A DNA stretch of 64,000 bases from Rhyacophila brunnea (GCA_022495005.1 JAGYXB010001361.1:62001-126000); one strand, 5' to 3'; positions 35,335 through 48,767 are shown, counted from the stretch's first letter. Translations and numbers: made by a program. Notes: generated by a model not told the origin, from the sequence alone.

Positions 35335-35490
35335 TAAATCCACTTTCCGCGCGGTTTTCGTGCGTTTTGGCGCGGACGTCCGGCGTCGAACTGAGCTGGC
35401 GCGGACGTCCGAAGCGTCCTCACGCAGCTTTCGGCCCCGTGCGTTCGGCGCCGAATCCGCAGGCGCAGGTTCTCAAACGCCACAAACTTT
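35335..35490 (-). promoter_or_regulatory. GC/CpG-rich patch, possible promoter of the 34.8-kb first exon
   Basis: About 150 bases with many CG dinucleotides in otherwise AT-rich sequence, 370-530 bases upstream of the ATG at 34962 in gene direction. A GCGCGGACGTCCG word occurs twice, and GACGTC is a CRE-like core. No clear TATA box. A promoter or 5' UTR is an inference from position and composition only. Confidence 0.3.
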
Positions 35491-36331
35491 CCCATTCAAA
35501 TAATATTACACAATATTAAACAACCTAAAATCGTATAAAAATAATGACAGTAAAGTTGTGATTATATTGAGATGCATGTCGAGTAATGTCACGGCGACAA
35601 ATTTAGTCTATGGTTTCGTCATTTTGTGCAGAAAATTTTGAACGAACACGATCTCTGTAAATTCAATGATGGAGTAACAAAGTAACGAGTCTCTGTAAAT
35701 TCAATAATATTTTGAACGGAAGCCAACCCGCAGAGCATAGATAATATTATATTAATATACAACATTCTCATAGAAAATACATAGTGCTAACCGCTAAAAA
35801 CAAAAAACACGCGATTTTGACATGATTCGAAAATGTGTAGGCATGAAAAAATGATAAAAAAAGTTCATTGAGTCATGCAGGTGTCGATGCAGTGCAGTAC
35901 AACGTGAGGTGACCTTATTATTGTTCTGGTGATTTCGGCAGATTTTGCTAACTGACAATGTTCGTTTAAAGGTTCAAAATGTGCTACGGGATGGGTAGCA
36001 TCAGTCTGATAACATTTTAAACACCAAGAAAATCGACGTTACACACATTTTCCAGTAGCGGCAGCTTACTGTGACGTCACGTGATAGTACGCGACGTGCA
36101 CCATAATACATTTCGCGCTTAATGTTCCAAATTTATTACAATCAACAAGAACATTAATTTAGTACTAAGAGCCCCGCTAGAATTTTATATACATAAGTAA
36201 ATGTGTTTCCCATGTATTCCGATAGTTTTTATCACGTATATAAAACGCCGATGTTAGCTGAACGGATAATGTGTCTTATAACAGAAAAATCACATGTAGT
36301 TTTTAAATACTTGTAGCCAGTTTACGGCCCC

Positions 36332-36470
36332 ACGATGGCCAAGCGATTAACGCGTCGGCTTATAATGTTGTAGGTCCCAGGTTCGAATCCCGAGTGTAGC
36401 AAATACAAAATGTCAGTGTATGGACATATTAGGTTAATCAAGTGGCTAAAATCAATTTCTTATATAAACA
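36332..36470 (+). mobile_element. tRNA-derived SINE, copy 3
   Basis: Best tRNA-like head in the window: GATGGCCAAGCGATTAACGC and B-box GGTTCGAATCCCG, then TCAAGTGGCTAAAATC. 3' truncated compared with 53570. Confidence 0.75.
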
Positions 36471-37427
36471 AAAAAAATTAAAAACATTTACACATGAATT
36501 TGATATCAATACTATACGGCCATCCACCGTTAAAAAATAAAAGGAAAATTTATTATGTGTTTTTTTCTTTCTTAATTAAATGGTTAAGTGAATATTGTGC
36601 ATGTTGGGAATCAGGCGCAGTGGTCGGACGTGGGAGGTCGCCCCAAGACCATTTTGATCTTCGCTAAACTACGAAGCTTGGCGCAATTCCATTGACCGAC
36701 GATGATCGCCCTGCCCGTGACGTCCGTGTGGAATATTCGCTATTAAATTTTCACTTTTTAAACATAAAAGCGTATTATATTTTGTGTATATATTTGCGAA
36801 ATAAAACATAATTTATAATACACACCAATGTTTCCTTTATTTTTACAATAGTATGTGACGATAGGGACATCAAAAAAGTATATAGATACTTTACTATTAA
36901 GACCTCGTAAGTTCGATATTATGGAACAATTAAGTTTCTTCGACAAAATTTAAGCAAAAAAAACATTTTAAACCATATCAAAACCTAGGTTCTCTAGACA
37001 ACTATGCAATCCATTTATCGACAAATTTTAAAAACTCGTATGTCTTATGGTTTCAAACATGGAGTTAAAACCTCGTATTTCACAACCAGAGTTAGCAGAT
37101 TCATCGTTTAGAGAGGTGTTTAAAATATTATTTTTATTACGTTTTACTTTAACTTGCTAATAATTGTTAATTAACTATTTTTTTTATTCAACGAATAATT
37201 CACAAGATTTAAGAATGTAACATTCTAATAATAAATCAATAATTAGAATATTACATTCTCAAATCTTAGTAGTAAAAAAACGGTGTAGGTATAAAATATT
37301 ATGTAGTCGACAGCTCCCCTATTATACGAAAGAGTCACCGTACGCCTCTGGTATTAATAGTAAAAGAAACACAAATTTTGTTGGATATATATTTAAATAA
37401 TTACAAGACAAATAGAACTTTTTATAT

Positions 37428-37885
37428 ACCACGTTTTTTTTAAATTTTCTGTTGAATCATATACACTTGACAATTCTATGTATTAATAAATACTTTTTTT
37501 TACATGATAGAAATACTGAATAAATATAGAATACTGAAATGTCATTTCGACATTTCATATTGATTTCCATAGTAACGCACGTATATATTAATAATTTAGT
37601 TGCTAGGACCCCCTTAGCAACCAATAATAGTGTTTTACTTTATACTATTTTTTTCTGAAATAACTTTCCATTACAGAATTAACTGAAAATGAATTCAATT
37701 CTGCTTAAAGATGGCTATAAGAATGCATTGTCGTCGTGTTCTGATATATTCTAAAAGTTTCAAATGTCTAGTTAGTCGGGAAATTTCTTAAAAATCTTCA
37801 ATCGTTCAATACAAATCTTGGACAGACAAGAAAAAATTTGTACTGGACAATCAAGAATACGAGCTAATAAAAACGTGGTAAAAAA
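37428..37885 (-). mobile_element. MITE family C, copy 3
   Basis: Reverse orientation: AATTTTCTGTTGAATCATAT at the left, AAGAATACGAGCTAATAAAA at the right, TAGCAACCAATAATAG inside. Confidence 0.75.
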
Positions 37886-38237
37886 GAAATGTTTTATCTC
37901 AGTTTTGCCCCTCTTTATGCGTAGTTTTTTTACCTCACTGTATTAATGTGGCTCTTGTTATAACATAAGTTTAGTAGAAGCAAACCGATATAGTATTTTG
38001 ATATCTTGTCAGCCGAACGCGTGTACCTAAATTAAGATAATGGCGATGTATTTTTAATTCTCCTCCCACATGGCCCAGCGATGCGTCGATTTCACTTCAA
38101 GTCTCGAATTGGCAGGCGATTGAACTGTTAAATTGACAAGCGATTGGACTGTTGAAATAACAGCAGGGTGAGTCTAACAATATCACAACTTCAAAATCAT
38201 TAAAAGAAGTTAAATATAACGATAACCACTCATATCC

Positions 38238-38647
38238 AAGTATACTGCCCTCCCAAGGAAGAAAGCAGTAACTGGCAAAATTTGTGAAATTGAGTTATGA
38301 ATAGCATCCGCTAGGTAATTTTGAAAGCTATATACCTATTGTTCACTTTAAAATCAGTATTATCACTAAAATACCGTTAAAATCCTTAGCGAAAAAATAG
38401 ACATCTTTTAAAATAATACACTTTTTTTTAGCAAAAAGGCAGTAATTGCACCTATTCATTGCAGTAACTGCTTGTTTATTATTACTTTGTTTGTATTTTA
38501 ACATTTTACTAATAAAAATTACCACCGTTTTTTATTAATTCACAGTACTAAAGTTTGAGAAAAACACATTATGTCATTTATCTCGAAAGTGTGTGAGAGT
38601 CAGTTACTGCCTTGTTCCTTAGAAGGGCAGTCTACTATAGTATACTT
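38238..38647. mobile_element. MITE with AGTATACTGCCC inverted ends
   Basis: The left end AAGTATACTGCCCTCCCAAG continues into GCAGTAACTG; the right end is CAGTTACTGCCTTGTTCC then GAAGGGCAGT and AGTATACTT. One copy seen, no coding. Confidence 0.65.
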
Positions 38648-39205
38648 ACGTATTTGTACACAAAAGCATCAACCACTAATATTATTATGCGTCATCTTCA
38701 ATAATAATTATTTTTTATGTGATTTATAGTTTTCTTATCGTGGCTATAAATCAGTCGGTGCGTTGGGCCCCACGTTCTCAACCCCGCCACTGAATAGTAC
38801 AAAAACCCCGCGAGTCTGTCCGGATTCGCGTGCGAAAGCGTATAGATGTATTTCAATACAAAAATAATATTATGCTAATCAATCAATTATAATAATAGTA
38901 CAAAGTAACATCCCTTTGGCATTCCTGCCACTGACATAAATTATGACTAAATACCAGCTGTCAGCCGAAAAGCTTTGACGTGAATATTCTAAGTTTGGCG
39001 CGTAAAAATACTAGACGATTGACAAGTTTAAATATTTGACTTTGTGACTCACGACTCGCGAGTTTTAGTTCGTGTGATTCATTTGATTAGATCGCCAAGC
39101 AACACCTGACTGTCCTACATAATAGTATATTACAAAGATTACGTTGTAAAACACAATCGTCAATAGTAAATGAAATATATTTATACACTCCAATGGCCCC
39201 CACAA

Positions 39206-39884
39206 GGGTTACATGTCAATTGTACGCAAAACATTTCACCGTTGCACAGAGCTTACTTATCGGAAAGAAAAGACCGTATATGGTCTCCAATTTTATTAGA
39301 TTCAATGTGAACATTAATTCAATTTTCATAGTTAATTTTGGCAAAATTCATGAATTCAAGAATGAACACCTACCTAACCTAACTTAACAAATAATCCAAT
39401 ATATCGATTTTCAAAATTTCTTTGCTGCTGGCTTCCTGTAAAGTGTAAACCGACAAGAACCGTGTTTTATTTAGACATGAATTTTATTGATTTACTATAC
39501 GACCCAAAGAGGTTGGACTGTCTTTAACACCAGAATAATATCTAAAATCATTTTTATTTTTATAATTTCCTTGTGCTCTTCTCTCCCCGACACTTTGCAT
39601 TAGAAAATAACTTCTTTAAACTCAGTCAGAGATAACTTTGAGCGTAGCAACCTTCGTCCTGGGTATCTTCTCCTAGGGCATTCCCGGCCTACAACTGAAG
39701 TAGATGCTTCACATCGCCAATGTAGGGCCGCGTGATACGCTCGATTAAGACCGAGTGTGGTGCGTGGCGGGTTTTGGTTTGGAGGGATTAACTTCAATAT
39801 GTCTTTAATATATTTCCGATAAAACATTTCACGGTGAAATGTAATACGGCGAACTGTATACCTACGTACAAGTTTCCGGACACG
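39206..39884 (+). mobile_element. MITE family B, copy 2, interrupted by an insertion
   Basis: Same ends as 21706-22096. At GTCTTTAA (39520-39527, repeated 39801-39808) a 273-bp unit is inserted; the uninterrupted copies have the sequence once. Confidence 0.78.
39528..39800. mobile_element. 273-bp insertion with 8-bp duplication GTCTTTAA
   Basis: Defined by comparison with three uninterrupted copies of its host MITE. The interior is GC-richer in the middle and lacks inverted ends I can see, so the class is unknown. An 8-bp duplication would suit hAT but is not proof. Confidence 0.7.
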
Positions 39885-40450
39885 GTATGCATTCTTGTAT
39901 ATTGACAAAATGAATGTATAAACAATCAAAAGATATTGTCATTTTTTTTATATGGTTTTCTTTCGAGTCCAACCAACTATACAGACTAGCCTCGCGTGAG
40001 ATATGGGAAAGATTTACGATCTACGTGTATAGCTGAAGTTAACTGCTATAAATCTAGGTAGGTAACACTACATAATATAATTCACGTTTCAGGGTGAGAG
40101 CTATAAAATAATTATTGATTTTTACATTTTGCAAAGCAAAGCTTATGGCTAAAACAAGTTGAATAAAGAAGCGATCCAGTTTTAGATGCAATGCTACATT
40201 TTATTAAAAATATATGTCAAGCTTTAAACGAGTAATTCAATAATTATAGAATGAAGAGTCAGAAATCCATAAGTAGAAAAATAATTACTTTGTGTAGAAA
40301 ATTATTAGTGTTATCGATATGACGTCTAATTACCTGATTCTTTTGAGTATGTAATGTCATTTTAATTAGCTTGTTGAATGTATTAGTAGTGGATGGATAT
40401 ATTTCAACTATTTCAAATTTCTTATCTACGTATTACAATAATATTTTCAC

Positions 40451-41032
40451 GGGTCTAGGACGATTTGACGCCGGGACAACTGGACGCCACGCAATTCGAA
40501 AATAAATAGACGTTAGGTACTTATAGGTACTTTAAAAAAATATTTAATAATATTATATTTTATTGAACATACATAATTTTGAAAAACACTTTCCGAGAGA
40601 GTATATTATAACCAATAGAAAAAATCTTTTTTGAAAAAAAGTCGTCGGAGTGGCTTACTACTCTCTCAGAAAGTGTTTTCCAAAATTATGTATGTTCAAT
40701 AATTAGAATGATACATTCTTAAATCTTGTGAATTATTCGTTGAATAAAAGAAATAGTTAATTATTATATTTTATATTTAAAAGGTAAATAATGATTTAAT
40801 CGTGCATATGTTTAAGTTCCAATGAAAAAAGAGTTTTTTTATTTTTATATAAAGCCTTAGGCATGGTAATTCTCAATCCGCAATAAAAAGACATAATGTT
40901 AAGAGTAAAATGAACTAAAACTAAAGTACTAGATAGAAACTGATTAAAATTCCTCGTCTACGTTCTACGTGTCTACGACAGTGCGGCGTCCAATTGTCCC
41001 GACGTCCAGTTGTCCCATTCCCATTTACACGA
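40451..41032. mobile_element. DNA element with imperfect inverted ends and inner hairpin
   Basis: The left end has GACGCCGGGACAACTGGACG and the right end the near complement (CGTCCAATTGTCCCGACGTC). Inside, 40560-40702 forms a further hairpin (TGAACATACATAATTTTG and complement). Confidence 0.6.
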
Positions 41033-41339
41033 TATTTTAAATGATTTAGTTTTGTATATATAACCAAGAACTAACAATATTCTGTGCCAGTATGCATTTG
41101 ATGTTAGTCAATGTGCATATCGCTTGAATATGGCGAAAAGCTGAACCCGGGCCGTGATAAATTACCTAATTGAATGGAATACCTACTACAAAACTCAAAT
41201 CAATTATAATTTACTCTATTTTTTTAGATACAATTCGATTATCAATATTAATAAAAAGGAAGGATAATCGCCAGTATCCTCATTTAAACGGACGGTCACT
41301 TGAGTATTAGCATTTTTTTTACAATGGTTAGTCGTTATC

Positions 41340-41525
41340 TGTTCACTCAACCCCCGTGTTTGTTTGTTTGTTTATTTGTTGTTATTACAATTACAGTGAC
41401 AAAGCTACCAGGCTTGAGGAATTCACAAATTAGTTTACGTAAATATATTGTGACCTCACCGGGGATCGAACCGGGTCCCCCGGGAGAAATGCCAACACCA
41501 TACGAGAGAGAATTGCATGGCATAT
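41340..41525 (-). mobile_element. SINE-like fragment with B box
   Basis: On the minus strand: CCCGGTTCGATCCCCGG with flanking TCTCCCGGGGGA, then AT-rich tail with repeated AAACAAAC. Head incomplete. Confidence 0.4.
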
Positions 41526-42624
41526 CATTATGTTATATCTATCTAAAAAAAACTGTGTATTTAATTATGATGTGTCATAATTTAAAATATATGACTATTC
41601 ATAACATTAATGATGTTAACACTGTAATGGTAAACCAAAATTTAAATTTGAAATAGGTACTAGTAACTGTAACTATTATTTTTCACTACCAAATAGCAAG
41701 TACGACGTTATTATATCATATTTGCTCTCGTAGGGAGTAGTACCCAGCAGTTAGTACTAAGAATAACGTTTAGATAAAAGGATCGAATGCGTGTTTATTT
41801 TTAAATGTGTTTAGGCCGTTTAGGGCATATGATTTCCAGATCTGCTCAGATCACTCAAAGTGAAATGAAAATTGTTTTTTATTATTAAAACTTATAATAA
41901 AATTTGATTTTAGTTACTGTACGTTTTGTATTTAGTACTAAGGAAAGGATTAGGCATGTCTGACGAAGCATAATATGACACTAACTAGCAAGTAACAACA
42001 GAAAATGACAGTGATTAATGATTGATTACATAAGCATCTAGTATTATTATTTATTTATTATTTTAGCTGTAAGTAAACAAGTCAAAAAAGAACATAAAGA
42101 GCATAAAGATAAAGATTGCGGTAAATGTCAAAAAGCATAGACAAAAATTAATAATTTAGTGCCCTGAGAAAATATTTGAATTAAGAGCACTTTTAAGTTT
42201 AGTGCGCGAAAAATACTTTGCAAAAAAATCCAGAGGCGGTGCGATATTTAAAATTGTCATTACCGTTTGCCCCTTGAGCGGCGAAAACGAACTTTTCCTC
42301 GCTGAGCGAAACATTACGCCAGGGGAACGAAGAAATAATGTAAAGGAAAATATAGCCAGGTTTAGGCCCATCACTGTATGAAACTAATGTACGAAACCCA
42401 GTCCGTGAATTTCTTTGGATCGATATTCAGTCCATGTTTTTTAATCGTAAGACTCTCGACTTGGTGGTTTGTGCGACGAGGGGCGACCTCGCTGCTTGAA
42501 GGCTTTGTAGCTACTGGCTTTGCGGGCCACCCCCAGCTCGGCGGGGGGTGGTTCGAGGAAGACAGGGCGGGCTTTTACGGTAGGCGAAACATTATTTTCA
42601 TAACATAGCGTCATTTAAGATTCA

Positions 42625-43005
42625 CTGTTATAACGAGATCCTTATCGGATATACCGAGCTAAAATATCGTCAATTTTTTTTTTAAAACTGTTAATGTGTG
42701 GATCGTTTAACAACATTTCGACCCTAAGCAATAAAATCCGACGGACAGGATGCCGCCTGGTTCGGATTACGTTTATGACACTAGTTAAGTGTCTAAGTAC
42801 CTACCTGATTGGTGTTTTAGCCGACAAGATTGAAAAAGTATCCACGCATATGGTTCTAATTGTGTACATATTTTTGTTTGAATTGCGACTTTTTGTGTTA
42901 TGTGACCGCTCATTTAAAATACCTATTTTCTGATATAACGAGTAACGCTTATAACGAGCAAATTCAGTCGTCGGTCCCATCTTTCTCGTAATAACCAAGT
43001 TCGAC
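42625..43005 (-). mobile_element. Pogo-like MITE, diverged copy
   Basis: Shares the ATAACGAGCAAATTCAGTC end with TCGTAATAACCAAGTTCGAC, and the CCTAAGCAAAATCCGAC-like interior of the 49961 copy. Confidence 0.65.
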
Positions 43006-43472
43006 TTAAATAATTTTTAATTAATGTGTATAATAAAAACATTAGAATAATCGAATAATGAATACAATCAATCTCTAGTCAGATCTGAGAGTCAGATGCA
43101 TTTTGAGAAAAAAATAATAAACACAATTTTTAAATGTGAATGGGCGATAAAGTAGAAATTCGCCACTGGAATTCGCTGAAAACTGGCAGTTTGGAGAAAT
43201 ATTTAATTCGGGCGCCGGCGTGTGCCTTCTAGACAACAGACGCCGTTTGCCTCCATTTCCCGACGCCTTTCCACCCACCTTCCAACAATAAATATAACAT
43301 ATCAACAAACAATTACGTTTCCTTTAAATAATAAGTTGTACTGTCATGGCGGCGATATCACTGGGGTATACAATTAAATCAATGTATTCAAATCAAATTA
43401 TTGATTGCCTGATAAACAAACATTTTATATTTTCCGCGATTTTCATTAATTTAATTACATTTAGGTTATATT

Positions 43473-43590
43473 GGACGCTAAAGACGCACCTAGCGGGTAA
43501 CGAGTAGGTGGCCAATCGATATAGTTAATGCTATTTAAATGTTGTAATTAAAAAGTAATTATCTAATCAGCAGTCAATGTGATTTAAATA
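43473..43590. repeat. Repeat family copy (GGACGCTAAAGACGCAC)
   Basis: Aligned by eye with 6985-7105; no ends defined. Confidence 0.5.
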
Positions 43591-43639
43591 ATTGTGCTAA
43601 CATGTTAGTAAAACAGAATTAAAATTAGCTGATTTTACA

Positions 43640-43745
43640 TATATATATATATAACCATTAGAAAAAAATATTTTTGAATAAACTACGACACCCAGCGGGA
43701 TTCGAACACGCGCCCATGTGCTCTAACCACTAAAGCTATATGTGT
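43640..43745 (-). mobile_element. tRNA-like SINE head, second family
   Basis: On the minus strand: TAGCTTTAGTGGTTAGAGCA then GTGTTCGAATCCCGCTGGGT (A and B boxes), followed by TTCAAAAATATTTTTTTCTA and a TATA-repeat tail. Confidence 0.6.
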
Positions 43746-44250
43746 TCTATCTAATTTAGTGGTTTTACAATTCTCACCGAAGCGCTTTATAAAGTGTGAG
43801 TTTCATAATATCTTGATATCTGAAAGGTTCCAAAGTATAATATTAAATAATAACGTACTTGCAATAACTCATTTCGAGTAGGCAAAGTGATCAGATAGCA
43901 GCGGTGGAGTGGTGAGGTGAAATACGGGTAGAATGACACGCCCCTACATCGATCGATCACTCGATCGAACGTGCTATACACACGACATACGCCACGTTTG
44001 ACAACAAAACGTACGAACTGTGGAACCAGAATTAACCAACATTGATTTTGTTTACGGTATGAGGCAAGGCCCACTATAGTCAGGCCGTGACAAGAAACTG
44101 TGTAGTTCGATGAGAGTGTTAGTTATTGACATCCTTCAAATGCAATATGGTAAACTGTTGGTAGAGCATGAGGAACGAAATATGCAATCGGAAGTTTTCA
44201 TTTATTTCTACCGGTTACCCCGCATCGCAATCGAAGATGATCAATAACTA

Positions 44251-44740
44251 CAGCGAAACCCCGATTCTACGGTTTTCAAGGGACCCTAAAAAAACGATAA
44301 ATGCGGGATATATTTAAAAAAAAAAATCGTTTTTCTCCTGGATTTTTTTCGACGTCTTGAATTATTTTCAATTTCTCAGCTAGAGTTCTAGTTTTCTTCA
44401 TGGGGGACATTTTAGTTGAGACTTATAAAAATTCGTGATAAGAGATGCGAGGCAAGCCTGAGCGCCGACCGACCTATGTAAACAAATCGACACGACTGAA
44501 AGGTCTGTATGTATTGTAACAATTGTACGAAAGCGAAATGAAAAATATTCAAAAAAACGGTCAATCGGGATAATATTTGTTACGGGACCATAATATTTGG
44601 ACGATAGATCGAGGAAAACGATAAATCGGGGAACGGTTAATGCGGGATTATTTAACATTGTTCTTATGGATGTTTGGCGGTACTGAACGATCCGTGCGGG
44701 AAAACTATTTATGCGAGAACGGTAGATCGGGGTTCCACTG
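44251..44740 (-). mobile_element. Pogo/Tigger-like element, internally deleted
   Basis: 490 bp, TA on both sides, ends CAGCGAAACCCCGATTCTAC and CGGTAGATCGGGGTTCCACTG minus a few bases. From 44410 on the minus strand a frame starts MSPMKKTRTLAEKLKIIQDV and soon fails. This is the start of a CENP-B/pogo-type helix-turn-helix transposase, which supports the class. Confidence 0.8.
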
Positions 44741-45957
44741 TATCGTAATTTGCAATTCAGTGCCACGGCCTGGATGTGGTCGGCATTGCAGTATGACCAC
44801 GCTGAGATTAACTCCGCGTTAGTACACTTTCAATAATCGACAAGTACCTATGTGTAATAAATTATAGAAACAATTTATTCAGATAATAAATTTCATACTA
44901 CGCAGTACCTATGCAAAATACTTCCCGCCGTTTAATGGGCCATAAAAAAAACAATAACCCACTGAAAATTGTTTTCATTTCGTCGTTAAGTCGATATGAA
45001 ATGCAATAAGTCACTTCAGTTAGTTTGACAGTAGTTTAATTCCATTGCAACTTGCAACAAAGCTATCTAAACACAACAAAGGGTAAGTATAAATACCAGT
45101 GGCGTGTGAAGAGATACTAAGGGATGATTTCACTTGTAAACACTTGATACATAATATTAATCGAATCATTATTCCATCCGTAAATAGTGAAATTATTATA
45201 TAAAAAAACTAGCGACACCTATAAATACTACGTAATTGTTGGGTCTGTAATCGTACCTAACTAAATTGTGTGTATTTCGTACGTCGATGTGAAATGCAAT
45301 AAGTAATTACGTAGCAGTTTAATTTGTTTGATGGTACAGTATCATTAAGTAAAAACAAAGCTTTCTAAACCTATAATATACCCGTAGCAAAGACGCGATT
45401 ATTTAACGTTCATATTGACTCATAAAAATAATTTTAAAATGCATAAGAATTTTTAAATAGGTACCTACACCACACACCATGACATTTTGGCACCCGTGGT
45501 TATATATAGGTATATATACTTATCTGTATGTATTTTAATGGACAAGTAAATGATCTTTTTACGAATATTGATAACAAATCTCTACAAAACAGCAACATTA
45601 GTTATTTTATTTTAAAGTTGTCTTACATTGATAATGATTAATGAATTCTTGTAATGTTCAAATACGTGTTAATTACACAATTTAGTGTTTACTGTATGTA
45701 TCTCCGAAGAAAATTGACATTAGAAATAATTGCCCTCGTTCAAACAAAATACATCGTGACGGTAACAAGATAGCCTGTTAGCAGTGATCATGTATTATTT
45801 ATTATTTTATGGTTTCCGTTTAAAACTAGCATCAAGGGCGACAAAGGTCACGCATGTCGAATAAAAATTCCATTTAAATTTCATAATCATAACTTTAACC
45901 GGATTCACCACGTACTTATTCGCACGCGAGTGAAACAAGTACTGCCACTACTTAAAT

Positions 45958-46815
45958 CAGCGATTTCCAAACTGGGAGGCGCGTAGTGTTGCAAAGGGAG
46001 GCGCGAAAAGTTTAAAACAATTAATTAATATAGCCACAGGTTTGCAGTTTGCAAATGTATAGTTTATAAAACGGCCGCTAGTTATATAAACATAAACTCC
46101 ATAAAAAAACAGTCCTATAAAAGGTTGTTTGCAAACCTGTCTGAAAATATGGATACTAATTTTAAAATACCTCACTTCTATACTATTGTGAAGCGCGCTG
46201 GCTATCTCGTGAAAAAAATAATAAAAGGGTCAAATCATAATGTTGAAATTTGAGGCAAATTTGTTTAGGAGCGATAATTTTGTTGCTAAACTTGTCTATA
46301 AAAATATAAAAAAATTAAGTTCGCCATATTTCCACTTTTAAATGATTTCTGCGCCAAATATATTGAAGCAAACAAAAATCTATTTACTGAGTTCTTGCTT
46401 AGTTTGCTAATGCACTTTTCACATTATTTTATTCAAAGTAAAAAAAGTCGCTGGTTCGTTTCAGGACTATTGCATATGTGGTTGTGCGTTGCAATTAGAT
46501 GTGATACCTATATGATGATTGATATACTTAAATGATAACTCCCGTGTACAATTTAGGAAACTGGAATGGATTGACTACTATTAAAATTGATTGTGCTAAT
46601 AAACAAGCACATTCATCGCATTAAAAACAAATTAATTTAAAAATGAATATAATATAGGTAGTAAAACCTTGTTAATTTTTATAATTATTTTTCATTTTTG
46701 TATTTGTACATTGTTGACTATTTAAAAAGGTGTCTGTATTATTAAAGGGGGGGGAGGCGCCAAGATTAGATTTTTTTAAAGGGAGGCGTAGTAGCATAGA
46801 GTTTGGAAACCACTG
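45958..46815. mobile_element. hAT transposon remnant
   Basis: 858 bp. Ends CAGCGATTTCCAAACTGGGA and GAGTTTGGAAACCACTG, target duplication ACTTAAAT on both sides (45950-45957, 46816-46823). GGGAGGCGCG / GGGGGAGGCGCC near the ends. The interior has broken coding-like patches only. Confidence 0.88.
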
Positions 46816-47341
46816 ACTTAAATAATTACAATAACGTGCGTGTAACACAATAGTCAATAACTGTGTATCATACAATATATTTTTTATTATTTCCCAGACT
46901 CCGAAACCCGTAAAAACCGTAGTAGCGTACAGGCACGAGAGATCGTCGCTTCGATCCACGGGTTGTGTATTCGAGACCAACAACGAAGCGAAATTACAAT
47001 CAATATAATATTGTGTATTTATTTGGATTTAGCAGATGTATCTACTTTGGTTATATTATCGTCTTAGTCAGTGACGTCCATAGGCAAAGTACCACCATTA
47101 AGAAAGCCGAAAGGTGGAAGTAGGCTATTAAGATTTTTGACATTAATAGTGCATACTAAACTTAGTCATACATACGTATTTGTTTTTATTGAACAAAGAC
47201 TACAATATGCAGTAAGTTTAAGTAAGTTTTTTTTTAATTCAACAGCCCTAAACATTAACCTTTCGCTACTGAATTAAGCAGACTTAGAATGCCACCCTCT
47301 TTAATATTTTTTTTCATGTTATCTGAAAATTTTCCTATTTT

Positions 47342-47581
47342 ACAACGTTTTTTTAGCTCATATTCTTATTTGTCCGGTGGTTCTTTGTCCGGTACAAATC
47401 TTGCAATCGATTTTTAACTAACTTCCCGAATAACTAGACATTTGAAATTTTTAGAATATATCAGAACACGATGCCAATTATTTTTTTAATACTTTTAGCC
47501 ATCTTTAAGTAGAATTGAATTCATTTTCAGTTAATTCTGTTTTGTATGAAAAAATATTTCGACACCATTATTGGTTGCTAG
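47342..47581 (+). mobile_element. MITE family C, copy 4, truncated
   Basis: Begins ACAACGTTTTTTTAGCTC and stops after ATTATTGGTTGCTAGG. Confidence 0.7.
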
Positions 47582-48767
47582 GAAAGGAAAGGATAGTTGA
47601 AAATTATTTGCCGTTTCACTGATGTATCGTCTTAAGGATATCGCGAGATTGGTTTAGGTTCAGTACTCCAGACAAAGTCAAAATTATCACCAACGTCCGA
47701 CACCAGATAATATGACTAAAAGAAGAAGCATATCGAATTGAATTGGTATAGCAAATGGTATACGAAAAATCCTTGCAGATTTGCTAAAAAATCCACACAG
47801 TGGAGAAACCGAAGTAGAAATTTGCATAATATTTAGATTACTAAAGGGGTGAAAAGAGCGTTCAGTCTGCTGAATCGAATAAATTATGACAGAAAAAATC
47901 AATGTATCATAAGGCATGTACCCACTAACTACCCAAAGTGGTTATTTAATTCGCTATGTGGTCAAGGGTTGTTATTTGTAAAATTTAAAACCAAAGTTGA
48001 ATAGATTATCTCAATTAAAATTCAATAAACAATACGGATAAAGCTCCACGCTTTTTTTCCAATCATGACCGACTCTGACTGACAAGCCTCGTCGCAACAT
48101 TACGATGTAAAAAATAAAGATATGACAATTGGATAATATCTAGAGTAGTTAAACAAATATTGCAATAAAGCGATACACAGGGGGCAGTGAACGAGAACAA
48201 ATCAGTCTTAATACCTGCAGAACAAGACTGGAATGATCGATCCCGGCTGGTGATCCTAAACCATGAATGGCAGTTATACGACTTCTGCAAAATGATTCTA
48301 TTGTGGTGATAATTGATACTTTTTTTAGACATTTTACTTTTCCTTTATTTCCCAAATGGCCACTAAATGGCTTGAATACATAAACCTAATAAGGGCGTGG
48401 TTAATTTTTTCTATACAAGTATCAAAAGTTACAGTATAATTCTATATACAGCATATAAGTACCCATTTTATTTCCACACCTTAATTTCCTTGCATGTCGG
48501 TTTTCCGCTAGTTAGTGATTACCAGTGATTCCCAACAACGCGTTTCGCAAGAATTTACATACGTATAATTTAAAACCATTTCACTACGTAATAACAGTAA
48601 AAAATATTTAATGTGGTCTATTTTTAAATAATGAACCATTTCGATGATATATCGTGTCATATAAAATATATATTATTGATTTGGTGAGAATTTAGCATGA
48701 TAATGGAATTTTTGTAGCAGAAAGAAATAAACTAATAAATAATTACAAGATAAAAAAAACTTTTTAT

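Noticed and set aside
36332..36400. A functional tRNA gene
   Set aside because: A and B boxes are present but the acceptor and anticodon stems do not close, and related copies share a non-tRNA body, so it is a SINE.
41300..41656. 118-codon plus-strand open frame
   Set aside because: Low-complexity start and a reverse SINE piece inside; no protein similarity recognised.
42156..42608. Open frames around 42.2-42.6 kb as genes
   Set aside because: Locally GC-richer but no family resemblance, no splice or promoter context.
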